A DNA stretch of 64,000 nt from the NCBI GenBank assembly GCA_033439685.1, contig JAUEDM010000007.1:1612001-1676000 (forward strand), read 5' to 3'. A program made the translations under genes and the position numbers. Origin of the DNA: Apodospora peruviana. Taxonomy: Eukaryota > Ascomycota > Sordariomycetes > Sordariales > Lasiosphaeriaceae. The notes below the pieces were generated by a model. The model worked only from the letters and a program-made list of their open reading frames with translations, did no database searches and was not told the DNA's origin. This document shows, in pieces, positions 24,497-36,832 of the stretch (positions are counted from its first letter, which is position 1; each line of letters opens with the position of its first letter).

Positions 24497-25793
24497 TCAG
24501 ACTGTAGGTCGAGCCGCAGTAGCTGCCGCCGCCTTGGCCTCCAGTTCCCGTCGCTTCGCCAAAAGACTTTTGAAAGCTCCCAAACAGCGTACCAGTGCTT
24601 CCTCGTCTTGGGCACAAAATCGATAGCTCTTCTCATCTGTGATAATCTGCAGACATTGCGTCCTCGTCCTGCTCATGGGGTCAATGTCAACCACGTTGAC
24701 AATGGACGACAGGTAGACAATAAACAGTACAGAGTACTCTGAGTCATCCTTGTAAAGAATGAAATTCCGCGGTCGGAGCACGGCCCATGACTTCTTCCAC
24801 TGGCGCACTCCCCTCTTGCTGCGAAGAAACCACAGCCAGCCTTGCCAGATGACCCGGTCTGGATCTTGCTCGATATTGAGGCCGCTCATTTGGCTAGAGT
24901 TGATGGCGCCAAGTCTCGGTCGGGTCAATGTCGAGCCATTTGGTGGTGGGGACTGTACTGCCAAGCTCTCAATCGACACCTTTGGCAGTCGTTGGACATC
25001 TGAATCTGAAAAATCTGAATGAGACGCAAGTTCCGTTCCTGACATCCCGGATGAATCGAGTTGCGAGGGTCGCCGGCCGGAAGAGGACGCCATGACTCGT
25101 ACAGGAGGTTCAAGAGGCTCCGGCGAACTTGACGTCAACCGCTCCATATCACGGCGATTAGATTCAGCCCCGTGAAACTGAAAGCTCGAGTTGAAATCTC
25201 GCTGAACGACTGGGCTGGCAAGGAATAGCTCCTCTTCCTCCTCTTCTATCCTCGCGTCTTGCCTAATCAACTCAACCCATTCCTGTGCGTCCTTCGGTGT
25301 AGGAGCCTGAAAATGGAAGTTTTTGGATGGCGAGAATAAGCCGAATACATTTGGCCGGTTTTGCTTGGGGTCCTTTAGCAATGTCACTGCTGTCAGGTCA
25401 GACAGGTAGATCTTGTGTCGTAACTTCTCCTCTCTATCCGACTTGTAGATCGAGAGGGTGTTTGGTCGAAGAACCAGGTATATTGTCCTCCACGTCTGCA
25501 CCATACAATCAGCATATACCCCCACAAGGCCTCGTCAAAGGGCTCAAGTAAGCAGAAAGTCGTACCTTGGTCTTTTGAGTTCGCTTCTGCACGTAACCGC
25601 TTTTCAGGACCCGGTCAAACTCGAAGCTCCCGTTCTGGTTGACGGGCGAATACGTATCCAAGGCGAGCCGACTCGCTAGCCGGGTAGTGGTGGTGCACGG
25701 CGGCATGGCGATGGACGACGGTGGTATCTCGACAGTGACTCGGTTCGGTTGGCTGGCCGCCGTGGTCGGAGGCTGTACAGGTAGTTCGGTCAT
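24497..25793 (-). CDS. Double PH-domain protein, Opy1-like
   Basis: The exons are complement(24497..25495, 25566..25793), giving 408 residues with one 70-nt in-phase intron. The first PH domain spans about 62-160 (LKSGYVQKRTQKTK, then WRTIYLVLRPNTLSIYK, then PKDAQEWVELI). The intron falls in its first loop. A Ser-rich linker follows, with an acidic run (RIEEEEEELF). The second PH domain starts near 285 (IWQGWLWFLRSK, then WKKSWAVLRPRNFILYK, then VRCLGAFKSLL). Two PH domains at opposite ends of a ~400-residue protein match yeast Opy1, which senses PI(4,5)P2 and the PIP5 kinase Mss4 at the plasma membrane. The identification rests on architecture and is moderate in confidence. Confidence 0.85.
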
Positions 25794-27921
25794 GGTGATC
25801 AGGACATGTAAAAGAATTGATGAATTGGTGGCAAAGTCTGGATGCGAGCAGGTGAATAATAAGAGCGAGAGGGAAGGCGGGAAGTGTAAGCGAAGGACAC
25901 CCTTTGAGCTAAGTGAAAGAGTAAAGCCGACGACCACCTGGTCCGTCGGAGAATAAACGGGCGGCCGTCGTCGAGAGCCCACCTGAGATGCAGGAGCGGG
26001 CAGGAGGACAGGGCGGACCGTGGCCGATTCGCGGTAAAGCAGTAAGGTGTGTACGTGAAAGCTTTAAGTTGCGAAAGGCGACGCAAGAATGCAGACACCT
26101 CAGGGCCCGCAACGACGGTCCGCGACGGCTGCCAAGGTATGAAGTATGAACTGTAGTGTGTGGACCGTGCCGATGCAGCCAACCCGAACCTCCCTTTCTG
26201 TTCCCCAAGTGTCGCTAGAGACCGGACGATTCTGCGCTCGTGCGGCAGTCCCTGTTGGCGAAACTCTGAAACTGTAAAGTAGGTGCGGACGACAGAGATA
26301 CGTACCTGAGCCACGCAACTGGTCGTCCTGGGCCACGGCGGGACACAACAGCCAAAGACAAGCAAAATGCTGGTAACAATTGAGCGACCGGTGGACCACG
26401 CCTTATGCGCGGCTAGAAGACCGAAGGGCAGGGAGGATTTCGGGGCGACTCCGTCGAATCCAAGATTAAGCAGGGCGGCCGGCTATGTCGAGGTCTAGGT
26501 TGTTTCGCGCGGCCAGAGCTTGGCCTCCATCTGATTGAGATCAGGGCACCCGAGACCGTGCTTCATGCGCTGCAGTTTGGTCGGAGTCGAGTGGTGGATG
26601 GGAGGCGCTGAGACGAGTTTGTTCAGTGGGTTGGAAAAGCCTCGACCTTGTTTGGTCACTTTGGTGGTTTCAGAATGCAGAAGGCATTTTGGCTCCACTG
26701 GGGAACAGGTAGTGGGACGATGGCTGCTTATGTGTTCGCTTCAGCACTCGGTAATGAGCGGGGATGAGGAGTTGAGGCTTAACTTGAAACAGCCGGTGGC
26801 TGAACAACACGCAAACGTCAACACCAGCCATGACCCCAATGCCAAGACTAATCTCGTGATTCATTAATAAGCTGGAGCCTGCCACCGTCACCGTCCCTCG
26901 GATTTGAACACAGCACAGCATGGGAAGCAATCTATCCACGTGTTTTATTTGTACTTCGTGGTCGGAGTAACCTAGGACACCTAGGTATAATTGTAATTGC
27001 ATACGGTGTATTATGGGAGGGTCACGCCAAACCAGGCAAGCAGTCACAAGACATTGCATTGCTGATTACGGAAATATATTGATGGCATACCAGTACAATG
27101 GTAGAAACGACACGAGATAGGCCGTTGCCGTCTATCGGAAACCGGGAGTCGGAGTGCAGTCACTTTCTTTTCGTTTCTTACACGTCATTTGATTCTGTTA
27201 AATCTCTGCCATCTCTGAGTCGAGCAAGTGCCGCCGGGTCAGGGAGCCCGATGTGGTCGGGTCGGGTGTGGTCCGGCACGGTGCGGTCCGGTCCCGTCGC
27301 CGAGCGAAGCCGAGATGGCTTCATCTCAAAGCTCCGCAGTTCCTTCTTCATCTGAATATGAAGAGATTGAGCTGCGGAAGGAGCACTCAAGTGATAATGA
27401 GGGCCCCCACGTCCCCCGCCTTTGACGGCCTCTCCTGGCTAGGTGAGGCAGGCATCGACCGCACGGCGCATTCATCCTAGGCGTGGAAGGTGCGATGATA
27501 GCAATAGCGTCTCCGATTTGGAAGGACGGGAACGAGCTTTGAAGAGATTGCAATCACTGGCCAACAATTTCTCCCTCTCAGGGCGACGTCAGCTGCCGTC
27601 GTCCGCTTTGTGACCATCGAGATCCCATCAGTCACACACGCAAATGCCTCTTGAGCTGACGACCTGAGACGACTCACTGCCTCTTCCTCTCCTACAAGAC
27701 CGAGGACAAAAAAAGGGTTGCCCCAAGGCTCTATGATTCTTCATTCCTCGCGAGCATCTTGGCGAATCACCCGCGTGGCTTCCTAGAAGGAACTGTAGGC
27801 AACCTTACAATCGACATTTCCAGCGTGTGGCTTCAAAGCTTCGACTGCAACCCTGCGAAATTCTTCCCTTACTCTTCGACGCACCGAACTGCCACCTACG
27901 ACACGTCCTCAAATTGCAATA
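25794..27921. other. Divergent intergenic region
   Basis: This 2.1-kb region separates two divergent starts. A run of GGTCSGG-like short repeats occupies 27236-27300 and a double CCTAGG motif lies at 26968-26988. ORFs are short and contradictory. Confidence 0.55.
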
Positions 27922-29222
27922 ATGGCCTTCGCCGGAAGCGCCAGGCTGGCCGAGAAGATCCAACGCGAGCTCAACCATACCGACTATGCGTGTTCTTCTC
28001 TGGAGCCACTCTCGGGAGGAAACTCCAACTTCATGTTCAAGGGCAATCTTATTGAAGAGCTGGAGGATGGAGCCATGGCGATTGCAGTGAAGCACGGTGA
28101 AGACTATATTGCGTCTTCCCCGGGTGAAATATTACAAACGACTCGCTGTGTACGTCTCTTGTGTGGAAATGGTCCGCCATATGACTGACACCTGGTGATT
28201 CTAGCGCGCCGAGATGCATTGCCTCGACACCCTAAGCATGCTGGCACCGACCTACAGTCAATGCACCGTTCGGACCCCGAAACTCTACTACTCCAACGAG
28301 AAGAGTAACACAATGGTTCTAGAATATCTCCCTGCATCGGTGGATCTGAAAACCTATGTTCTCAAGCACCTCTCTGCAACCGCCAATGGGAATGCTAGCG
28401 GTAACGAAAATGCCAACGGTAGTGTGCATGTTAACGGTTATAAGCATGCTAACGGCGATGAGGCTGCGTCCGGCGACACCAAGAAATCCCTCTGCGTCGG
28501 GCTCGGAACAAGCATCGGTGCTTGGCTCGACAGCTTCCACCGTTGGGCGAAGCTTCCGGAGCAATCGTCGCTGCAGAAGACTGCGAAGGCCAACAAGGAC
28601 ATGCAGAGTATGAAATATCGTGACTATTACGCACGGTTGGTGGCCACAATTGACGACTATCCGTCCATCCTCGAGGAAGCGAGAGAGACTTTCGAGAGCG
28701 TGAAGGTGATGGCGGCAGATGAGCTGAAGGATACGGATAGTCTTCAGGTTATCCATGGAGACCTGTGGACGGGAAAGTAAGCATCCCTTCTCCACAGTTG
28801 AAATATGCGTTATTGACATGTCGCGCAGTGCCATCCTTCCAGATGCGGCACTGAAAGGTGGGGAGCTGGTCTTCATTATAGACTGGGAGTTCTGCCAGCT
28901 GGGCTCGCGGCCCATGGACCTGGGTCAGATGGTTGCCGAGCTCTTTCAGCTCCACCTGTACAAGGACATTGAGGGTGCGAAATGGCTGATTGAGGGCTTG
29001 GTGAAGGGCTACGGCTATGTCGATGATGCTTTTGCCTTTCGTACTGCAATCCACATTGGCGCACATCTCATCTCTTTTGGCAGCCGAATGAAAAGCTGGG
29101 GCACCGAAGAGCAGATTCAGCAGAGCGTCGCCCAAGGCAAGGAAATTATCATGCACGCCTGGCATGAGGATCGTGGCTGGTTTGAAGCAGGAGACCTGGC
29201 TTGCCTATTTGCAGGCCGTTGA
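27922..29222 (+). CDS. APH/choline-kinase-fold phosphotransferase (three exons)
   Basis: The exons are 27922-28149, 28205-28776 and 28829-29222, giving 397 residues; both introns keep phase. The N-lobe has a glycine-rich segment LSGGNSNFMFKG and a strand AIAVKHGED carrying the probable ATP-binding Lys. The C-lobe has the catalytic loop HGDLWTGN and the metal-binding segment IIDWEFCQLGSRPMDLG. These are the hallmarks of the aminoglycoside phosphotransferase/methylthioribose kinase-like superfamily. The substrate cannot be read from sequence; small-molecule kinases of this group act in the cytosol. An Asn/Gly-rich insert of ~30 residues (bases 28381-28460) interrupts the region after YLPASVDLKTYVL. 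It looks like an expanded repeat rather than part of the fold. Confidence 0.85.
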
Positions 29223-29862
29223 TCAGCGTCATTCTGCCGCCGGCTGATGGTGTGCGACTTGGAGCGAAGCGGTCAATGCAAGGCTGAAGCTCAGCCGACA
29301 CATTGTCCAATCCCTCATTTGGCATGCCGAAACGGCCAAATCGGCATCGAGTTGAGACGGTAGGCTCCCGCAGAGGCGATGGCAGCGCCGGTTTTATTGT
29401 TTCCCTTTCTTCTGAAACTGGGAAGTGGCCGATGAGGTCGACTTACTTTGCAGTCGGCTCATCGGTGACCCGATAGCCATCAATCGGCAAACTCCTGCAA
29501 TTTTCAGGTAGTATTAAATCAATAACTTCCCACGTCCTTGACCTTCCGGTCCGGGTTTCCTTATTGTATTGTGTTTTGTGTGAGTTGTGTTGTGTTCTTT
29601 GATGCCAGCTGACTTAGACATGGAGCCAAGTCGATGATCCTCCAAATTCGGTCCATGCCACGTAATAATGGTTAAGCATTCACCTCGGTAGAACTGACTC
29701 CTCAGTTCACAACCTGCTGCAAACCAACAATAAACCCAGGTGCTCTCGCTGCACGCTGCGGGAGCACCAAGGTGCACTACAATGCCGCCGAGGCCGTCCT
29801 GTATGTCCACTCCCATCAGCCACCTTATCTACGGATCGTTGGCTGACCTGTCATGACTAGGG
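29223..29862. other. Intergenic region
   Basis: This 640-bp spacer lies between two plus-strand genes and probably holds the Fig1-like promoter. A TTGTGT-rich low-complexity patch lies near 29560-29600. No gene is seen. Confidence 0.6.
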
Positions 29863-30838
29863 ATGCCCAAGGCCCCGAGAGTCTTCCTTTTACTCATATT
29901 TCCCGTCACTACATTCATTTTATACTGTAAGTTATACCCTTAGACCGAGTTGGGCGTGTCGAATTTGAATGCTCACATGGCTTCGACGAGGCTAGTAATA
30001 CTCGAACTCGGTTGCATCAACAGCACAATGAGCGTTGTCTCGCCAATAATAGTTGGGTCAAACGGAGCAGCAGTACGCATAGGGTCCCAAGCAGCGGCTC
30101 GGGTAGACCTACGTGTTGGTTTCTGGGGTAAGTGATGATGCGTCCACACTCCAATAAATGGATATCTTCCTCTTGTGCGAGACTAACATGACGACCAAAA
30201 AAGGCATCTGCTTCGGACCCCAACCATTCACCTGCACCAGCAGCCTGGGCGTCTTCCCATCGAAATCGGCCGTCGACCTCGCGAGGTCGGTGCCGGCAAG
30301 CCGCGGCGGAGGAAATGTCGCCCTCGCACGCCTGGCGTTGGGGCTGCAGGCCAACTTTGCCATTCTCAGCGGCATTGTGCTTTTCATACTAATCATTCTC
30401 GATCTTGCGGCCAATCTGGTGCAGATTTACTTCAATGTGCGCGAGGAGAGCGAGGAGTACCACATCAAAGCGGCCCTCTGGGCGCGGAGTCTCGACTGGG
30501 CGACGGCGGCGGCTGCCGTTGCCGGATTCTCGTCGTTCCGGGCGCTCGTGGTGGCTACGCCCAGTCTAATACAGGCTGCATCATCGCCGCCGGCGTTGAT
30601 TACGATTAACTCGGGGGGCGTTGCGTCGAATCTGTTTGCTGCTGTCGTCGCGATGACGGTTGCGGGCGCGGTGATCAATACATTGCTGACCATGAGCGAG
30701 GTCGGGTCGGTGGCGGTACGGGCGGCAAAAGCGACTCCCTTGAAGCCGTCGATAAGAACAGTGGCAAAGATGGATATTTCGAAGCCGGACTATGTGCCTG
30801 TTTATAAGAGGAGGCCTGCTTATGAGGTGTTTCCATGA
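29863..30838 (+). CDS. Fig1-like membrane protein (Ca2+ regulation / cell fusion family)
   Basis: The exons are 29863-29926, 29996-30127 and 30204-30838, giving 276 residues. Exon 1 encodes a membrane segment (FLLLIFPVTTFILY). The extracellular loop carries the claudin/Fig1-type signature LRVGFWGIC, made by joining exons 2 and 3, followed by a second Cys (FTCTSS). Three more hydrophobic segments follow: FAILSGIVLFILIILDLAA, a segment over ATAAAAVAGFSS, and FAAVVAMTVAGAVINTLL. Four transmembrane helices with an N-terminal Gly-x-x-Gly-Cys loop fit the fungal Fig1 family, linked to low-affinity Ca2+ uptake and membrane fusion in mating. Intron 1 (69 nt) has a weak branch site, so the exon 1 junction is the least certain part. 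The tail is short and basic. Confidence 0.72.
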
Positions 30839-31537
30839 GAACGGAGAAGACCCCTAGATGGGCAGGGTGATGATGATTAGGATGGCTGGGACATTTGGAA
30901 GGAAATAATCTAGAAAAAAGAATAGAGCACTGCCTAAGTTTATGTAGACAGATACCATATATAGGCTTCTTGTAGGGCAGGATACATCTAGGTACTAATG
31001 AATGAATACAAACGTACGAATCACTGGAAGTTCAGTTGGGCAAATAATATACTAACCCTAACCCTCTCGTGACGGCGCCGGATGGCCCAACCGGCACCAC
31101 TAATAATAAGATCCGATAGGGATCGCAAGGATGCTCGAGGAAAGATGACATCAAAAGATGCACGTCCCGGTCTCAGTTGAAAGATTACCAAAATTTCTCC
31201 TAGTTCTAGTGGATGGATTATGAAAGCATAAATATGCGCTATCAACAAGCCCAAGGGGACTAACTGACTTCTGTTTGTGTCAACATGGCGGCGACCAAAA
31301 ATCATCCGAAAGGAAAGTTTTGAAGCTTCGACCAACCAGGGATCTCGACCACCAAAACACGAGAATGACGGCAGCGCAACCACGGAGCCAGACTACGGTG
31401 CAGCGACCGAAAGACCAAAACCCCGGATACAGCTGAAAGTCCCCACAAGTCAATTTCGGCACTGTGTCACCGGGCGCAACATACGGCGCGAAACATCGTC
31501 ATCACCTACCCACCTATCCACCCATCCATCCTTCAAA
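30839..31537. other. Intergenic region upstream of the CDK11-like gene
   Basis: This 700-bp spacer contains the CDK11-like promoter and leader. A telomere-like AACCCTAACCCT element lies at about 31054-31065. The frame upstream of the chosen ATG is open back to about 31277 but lacks an ATG. Confidence 0.55.
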
Positions 31538-33087
31538 ATGACAGGCAATGGCAAGTCGCGCTGGGCCGACGACGAGGAGGACGCCGCGCTGGAAGCGCAA
31601 CTGAGAAAGGAAAAGGAGGAGAAGAAGCGTTTAAAGGCAGAAAAGGCGCGCAAGCTCGGGGCCGAGAAACAAGCTGCTGCGGCCGCGGCCGCGGCATCAG
31701 CAGCAGCGCAACGGGAGCAACAAGCACACTACGACGGGGACGAAGGCGCAAATAACGGACCGCCGTCGAAGAGACGACGGCTGTCTCCAGAGCACGAGAC
31801 AGCTGGTGCAGGCGCATCATCATCGGCGCCCGCGGGAGGATCCTCGGACAGGAATACTAGCAGCAGCAGTGCCCCCAAATTATTACGGTTTGATGGCGGG
31901 GCATTCGGCAAGAGTCGGAGCGTCGAGGAGTACGATAAGCTGAATGACATCGAAGAGGGCGCGTACGGCTGGGTCGCGCGAGCGCAGGAGCACGCCACGG
32001 GCAAAGTGGTTGCGCTCAAGAGGCTGAAGATCGATCCCAAGGACCGCAGCGGGCTGCCGGTTACGGGCCTCCGCGAGATACAGATCCTCAAGGACTGTGA
32101 CCACAGGAATGTGCTCAAGCTCCAGGAGGTGGTGGTCGGCCAGGACACGAGCAAGATTGAAAGGTAATTTTCTTCCCTCCCACTCCTTGTCTAAAAATTA
32201 CTAACAAACTCGAAATCAGCATCTTCCTCGTCCTCGACTTCATCGAGCACGACCTCAAGAGCATCCTCGAGGACATGCCCGAGCCCTTCCTCGCGTCCGA
32301 AGTCAAGACTCTCCTCCTCCAGCTGTCCGCGGGCGTCAACTACCTCCACGACAACTGGATCCTCCACCGCGACCTCAAGACGTCCAACCTGCTCCTCAAC
32401 AACCGCGGCCAGCTCAAGATCGCCGACTTCGGCATGGCGCGCTACGTCGGCGATCCCCCACCAAAAAAACTCACCCAGCTCGTCGTGACGCTCTGGTACC
32501 GCGCGCCCGAGCTTCTCCTCGGCGCGAGCCGCTACGATTCCGCCATCGATATGTGGTCCGTCGGCTGCATCTTCGGCGAGCTCCTGACGCGGGAACCGCT
32601 GCTCCAGGGCAAGAACGAGGTCGACGAGCTGACCAAGATCTTTGAGCTCTGCGGCATCCCGACGGACGAAACTTGGCCGAGTTTCCGCAGGTTGCCCAAC
32701 GCCCGCTCCCTCCGGTTGCCCACCACGAACTCGGCCGGCGCGAGGATCGCCACCGGTTCCTTGGTTCGGGCCAAGTTCCCTCTGCTCAGGTCCGCCGGCG
32801 TCGCGCTGCTCAACGGCCTGCTCGCGCTCGATCCGGACAGACGCCTCACGGCTAAAGAAATGCTCGAGCACGAGTACTTTCGCCAGGATCCCAAGCCAAA
32901 GCAGGAGGTTTTGTTTCCTACCTTCCCCAGCAAGGCGGGGCAGGAGAGGCGGCGGAGGCGGCAGACGCCCAACGCGCCGGTGCGCGGGCAGGCAGTGGCC
33001 GACTTGGGCGCCGTGGATCTCAGCGGCATCTTCTCTGGCCGCGAGAGGGAGGAGAGAGGCGGGGGGTTCTCGCTTCGGATGGTGTAG
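31538..33087 (+). CDS. CDK11/Ppk23-like (PITSLRE-type) cyclin-dependent kinase
   Basis: The exons are 31538-32163 and 32220-33087, giving 497 residues with a 56-nt in-phase intron. The N-terminus has a charged coiled-coil-like helix and a poly-Ala run. The kinase domain starts at residue ~132. It shows EEGAYGWV, VALKRLK (Lys161), the PITSLRE-helix equivalent PVTGLREI, HRDLKTSN (Asp260), DFGMARY (Asp278), and TLWYRAPELLLG with the CDK T-loop. The C-terminal PKPKQEVLFPTFPSKAGQ phrase is diagnostic of the CDK10/CDK11 branch and its S. pombe relative Ppk23. The family phosphorylates transcription, Mediator and splicing factors in the nucleus. The upstream open frame has only a GTG, so the ATG after the CACC-rich leader is preferred. 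The stop is TAG. Confidence 0.92.
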
Positions 33088-33807
33088 TAGACTATCTTAC
33101 TCAGGTAGCTTACTACCCATCTATTAACTTTTGCTTGTTTCAGGTGTATGCATTCTGGCAACAGATAGGAAGGAAAGCCTTCTCAATGAAGCATAATGGT
33201 AGCTAGCATGCATCCAGGCGTTACCTTTTGCATATGTGATGTTTATAAAAGGTCCCGGAAGGATCTAGACTTTCAAATTACTGACGTAGGTAGTAGATTT
33301 TATGTGAATGCAATTCATCACGCTACCTCCCTATTCCCTTATTTTTATATATGCAAGATGGTCATCATCAACAACAAACTAATCTAACCTGCCTGCACTG
33401 CTGCCTTAGCCAGATACATATGTGAGCTACTACCTCGGTACCTACGCACCCGTCAAACATGCAGAGACAGATCCCTACGTACATGCTCTCCTCTCACCAA
33501 GAAACAGTCTTTTCCAGATCCTCCTCTTCCTCCTCCGCCAGATGAACCAATGAATGACAGACAAAACGCAAGTTTAGTCAGACCAACGCCCTCCCATGTG
33601 CACCCTCCTACATCCAAAACAGCAAATTAGAGATTATGATCGCCCCTTTTCCCCCAGGTCCCTAAACATGATGGAAATGGAAACAAAAGAAGAGAAAGCA
33701 ATATAACAAAAATATCGTCCCCCCTTCTAAATTTTCTTCATCATCCAAGTATCCAAAATCTGAGAAACTTCCTCTCCGTGCTTCCAAGTAGAAATGCAAC
33801 CTAGATC
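33088..33807. other. Intergenic, convergent 3' ends
   Basis: This AT-rich 720-bp region holds the 3' UTRs of converging genes and several TAGGTAG/GGTACCTA motifs (about 33285 and 33435). No gene. Confidence 0.6.
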
Positions 33808-34797
33808 TCAGAGAAACGCTCCAAAACCAGCCACAAACCACGTGAAACTCAACACGGTAATAATGCTCATGGCAAGCGCGCCTCCCACGGCCCTGCTCTC
33901 GACGTACGACATGGCGCCGCTACAAGTCGCGCACGTCCAGCCGTCATCGATACTGACATAATCCTGCGGCTCGTACAGCCCGAACTGGAACCCGCTGAAG
34001 GGCGCCAAATACCCAGCCTCGGGCACGTCCGAAAAGCTGGTGTCGGAGTCGTGAATCAACAACTGGTACAGCTCCGTGAGGAGCCCGGCGTCCTTGTTTT
34101 CTTCTTTATACTTCTTCGTGTCCCAGGTGTAGCTCGCCTTCGTCTCGAACGTCATGTTTTGGGTCAGCGTCCAGGTACGCGTGGCGGTCGCGCACGAGAT
34201 CAAGACATCAACGGCAGTGGGCTTGCCCTGCAAGCTGGTGTAATTCCAACCCCATGTGATCGGTTCGCCACCGATCTTGTAGAAGACCGATCCGGCGGTG
34301 GGAGCCGGGGTGAGCATCACCACTGCCCCGGGAGGGTCTTGCGGGGGAAATTGCGTGTGTTTGGGCGCTTTCGTTGTGGTTTTTCCGCCCTTCTTGGTGC
34401 CGGTCTCGGTCTCGGACTCGCTGTCTGTTTTGCTTATGCCGGCTGTGTTGAAGTTGAATTCGGAAATGGTCTGTTTGCCGGTTTTGGTGGGAGGATCGGT
34501 TGTAGTCGCATCTGTGGCGTCGTTTTTTGCTGGAGTTGCTGTTGGCGTGGGCGTGGGTGATGCTGGGGACAATTGTAATACACAATTAGTTGGTTACGCT
34601 TCATGATATGTTGAATACGGGGTAAGAAAAGTGTTTGCAAAAAGTCCGCAGGGAAACGTACAAGTGTCTTCGTTTTGGCGGACTACTAGAGCATCGAGTT
34701 CAGGGAGCCACCTTGGCCATGCCGCCGAAGCGGATACCACCGGTGTCAACGATAGTAAAACGACGGCCAACTGGCCGACGGATCGTGTGGCTTTCAT
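33808..34797 (-). CDS. DUF7137-type secreted/cell-surface protein
   Basis: The exons are complement(33808..34562, 34662..34797), giving 296 residues with a 99-nt in-phase intron. Residues 1-25 form a signal peptide (LAVVLLSLTPVVSASA). A Thr/Ser/Pro-rich, probably O-glycosylated segment follows. A beta-rich domain comes next (MLTPAPTAGSVFYKIG, ITWGWNYTSL, VDVLISCA), the pattern I associate with fungal DUF7137 proteins of unknown function. It carries N-glycosylation sites such as NYTS and NMTF. The C-terminal ~22 residues are hydrophobic after a Ser/Gly stretch, which suggests a membrane or GPI anchor. The protein should sit at the cell wall or plasma membrane. Function unknown. Confidence 0.82.
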
Positions 34798-36832
34798 GAC
34801 TGGTGACTGAATTTCCGTTGGACTGAAGCGAGCGTGGTGTTTTGAAGGACGAGAACAAAGCTGGTAAAAGAACAGCAACCGTAGACCCGGGTCGAAGAAC
34901 CAAATCCCACCACAGGTCAAGAGTGTTCCAGATGGAAAGGATCTTTGTTTAACGTCGGGGAAAATGGAATGCTGTGCTTGTGGTCGTCGTTGTGAACAGG
35001 TCACTGAGAGCGAGCGTGGCACGGCGTTTGCTGGGCCCCGGTTGTCGAACTCCCTTATTGGCCTGGGCCGAAAATTAAGGAGCCGGCGCAAAGTGCGATG
35101 TTAAAGCGATATCGGGGACCAAAAATAACAGTCGTCTCCAAAAAATCACTACAAATGGATTGGGAAACAGTACAAAAGATGAAGCGAGCGTTGAGAAACG
35201 AGAGCGAGTGTGGTGACGGTGATGGTGGTGGTGGTGGTGGTGGTGGTGGTTGCTGAAGGAACAGTCGGAAATGCAGGTTGAATGTCTTCAGTGCAGTCAG
35301 GGGAGATGGAATGAGAAATCGAGTTTAGAGTTCCAACTCGCATCTGCAACAGGGCCCTGTCAGGGACCTAAACCGGATGGAGTTGAGTGGGCGACGCGGG
35401 TCCATGGAGGAACGGGGCTGATTAAGGGCCAATCAGACGCGCCGCAGGCTTTGAACTTTGCGTGAAGCGGGTCCTAGGAAAGGTGTGGATGGTGCTGTGG
35501 GTGGCGTCGTGAAGCCCCGGAGACAGCTGTTGTTTGCCGGCTGCCCTGGCCACCCAAAAATTCCCCGAATTGAAGGCCTGGCTAGGTCGGAATATCGTAT
35601 TTGGTGCCACAGCCCGAAGCAGTCTTTCTCGTGTTCTGTTGACCCTCCGGCTGAGACCCTGAGTGTCACCACAGACAGATCTGTACAGGCTAAAAATAAT
35701 CACGAAATCTACTCACCGTTGAGCGGACACGGGGCCGGTGATGTTTCCATTCGTGCAGATAAACAGTTGAAAGGGTTTCCATTGTCGATTCCCGGGTTTT
35801 CGCTAATCTGCCGTCTCCCAAGTCGGGAGATGGACGGTATTTAACCAAGCTCCCATCCAACAACCCAATATGGCATCGTGAATGAGGCGTATATTTCCTG
35901 TTGTAGATGTTCCTATCCAGGCCCACAAGAATGTAGTCGTAAGCAGCAATCAACGGCGAGTGCGGTGCCTCATGCTCGTCATCTCGCTTGCTCGCTCGAT
36001 GCGAAGTGCATGCACGCCTCCGAGTCAGTTACGGCAGTTGAACATGAGGGCAGATGGAGGTGGCAGGTTCACGGTGGGCCACTGCGCAGACAGAGTTCGA
36101 GAAGCTATCGCATGTTCCACGCTATCGGGTTTCGTAGGCGGGCACTTCGAAGGCAACGAAAGCCTATGGAGCCATCCCGTCTGTCAGGTAAGTTCACCGT
36201 TCGCCTGGGATTACCGTTAAATAACAAACGCGTTGTCATGCCCGGTAAGACACCAGACGAAAGGTTTCGACCTCGAGAAAAGAAGTCGTTGGCGTATTTT
36301 CTGTGCTGTCACGAGAGATTCCGAGAAGCGAACAATTGCACCATCCCGTGGCTGACTTTGGCGGTGGCCCATGTGAGCTTGGCGCTTAAGCGTTTGGCAC
36401 GTGAGATAACCCTGCGGCCCCAGATAGTAACCATCATAACCTGGAACAGGCAGAGAGGTCGGGACCGTGCGGTTCGTCTGGCCCACCTGCCGCTGCACAC
36501 CAGCTGCACACCAGCTGCACTCACTGGCAGTCCACTGCAATTAGTTCAGAGCTGGGGATCTTGCCGGGCGCGACCGGGGAGGGTTGTCAGAGAGGGCCCT
36601 TGTCAGATCTAATAAGGTAGCGGTGGTCGTTGTTAGTGCCGCTGCGAGTGCGTGCTCAATGCTCTGGCTTGGCCGACGAGGCAAGCAACTGGAGCACCTG
36701 CGAGGAACATTGGTTTCAACCTTGGGCTGTGGCAGCTCCGTCTGCCGCCTTCGCAGCCAACTCCCTCTGAGCTTCCCATCTTCTCTTCTTCCCAACAGTT
36801 AGCGCATTCGCCAACGTCGGTGCATTTTCAAC
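34798..36832. other. Divergent intergenic region
   Basis: This 2-kb region separates divergent starts. It has a (GGT)9 array at 35224-35250 and a direct repeat of ACACCAGCTGCAC near 36497-36520. A 244-codon frame at 35878-36612 lacks an ATG at its start and has an Arg-rich, domain-free composition; I do not call it. Confidence 0.5.
35224..35250. repeat. (GGT)9 trinucleotide repeat
   Basis: Nine perfect GGT units lie upstream of the DUF7137 gene. Confidence 0.9.

Noticed and set aside
31277..31537. N-terminal extension of the CDK11-like kinase
   Set aside because: In frame and open, but it begins with GTG and there is no ATG before 31538. The sequence before the ATG is CACC-rich leader.
35878..36612. 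244-codon open frame on the plus strand in the DUF7137/two-RRM intergenic region
   Set aside because: It opens on GTG, not ATG. The composition is Arg/His-rich without domain or helical pattern, there are no splice partners, and other frames here are open too. It looks like promoter DNA.
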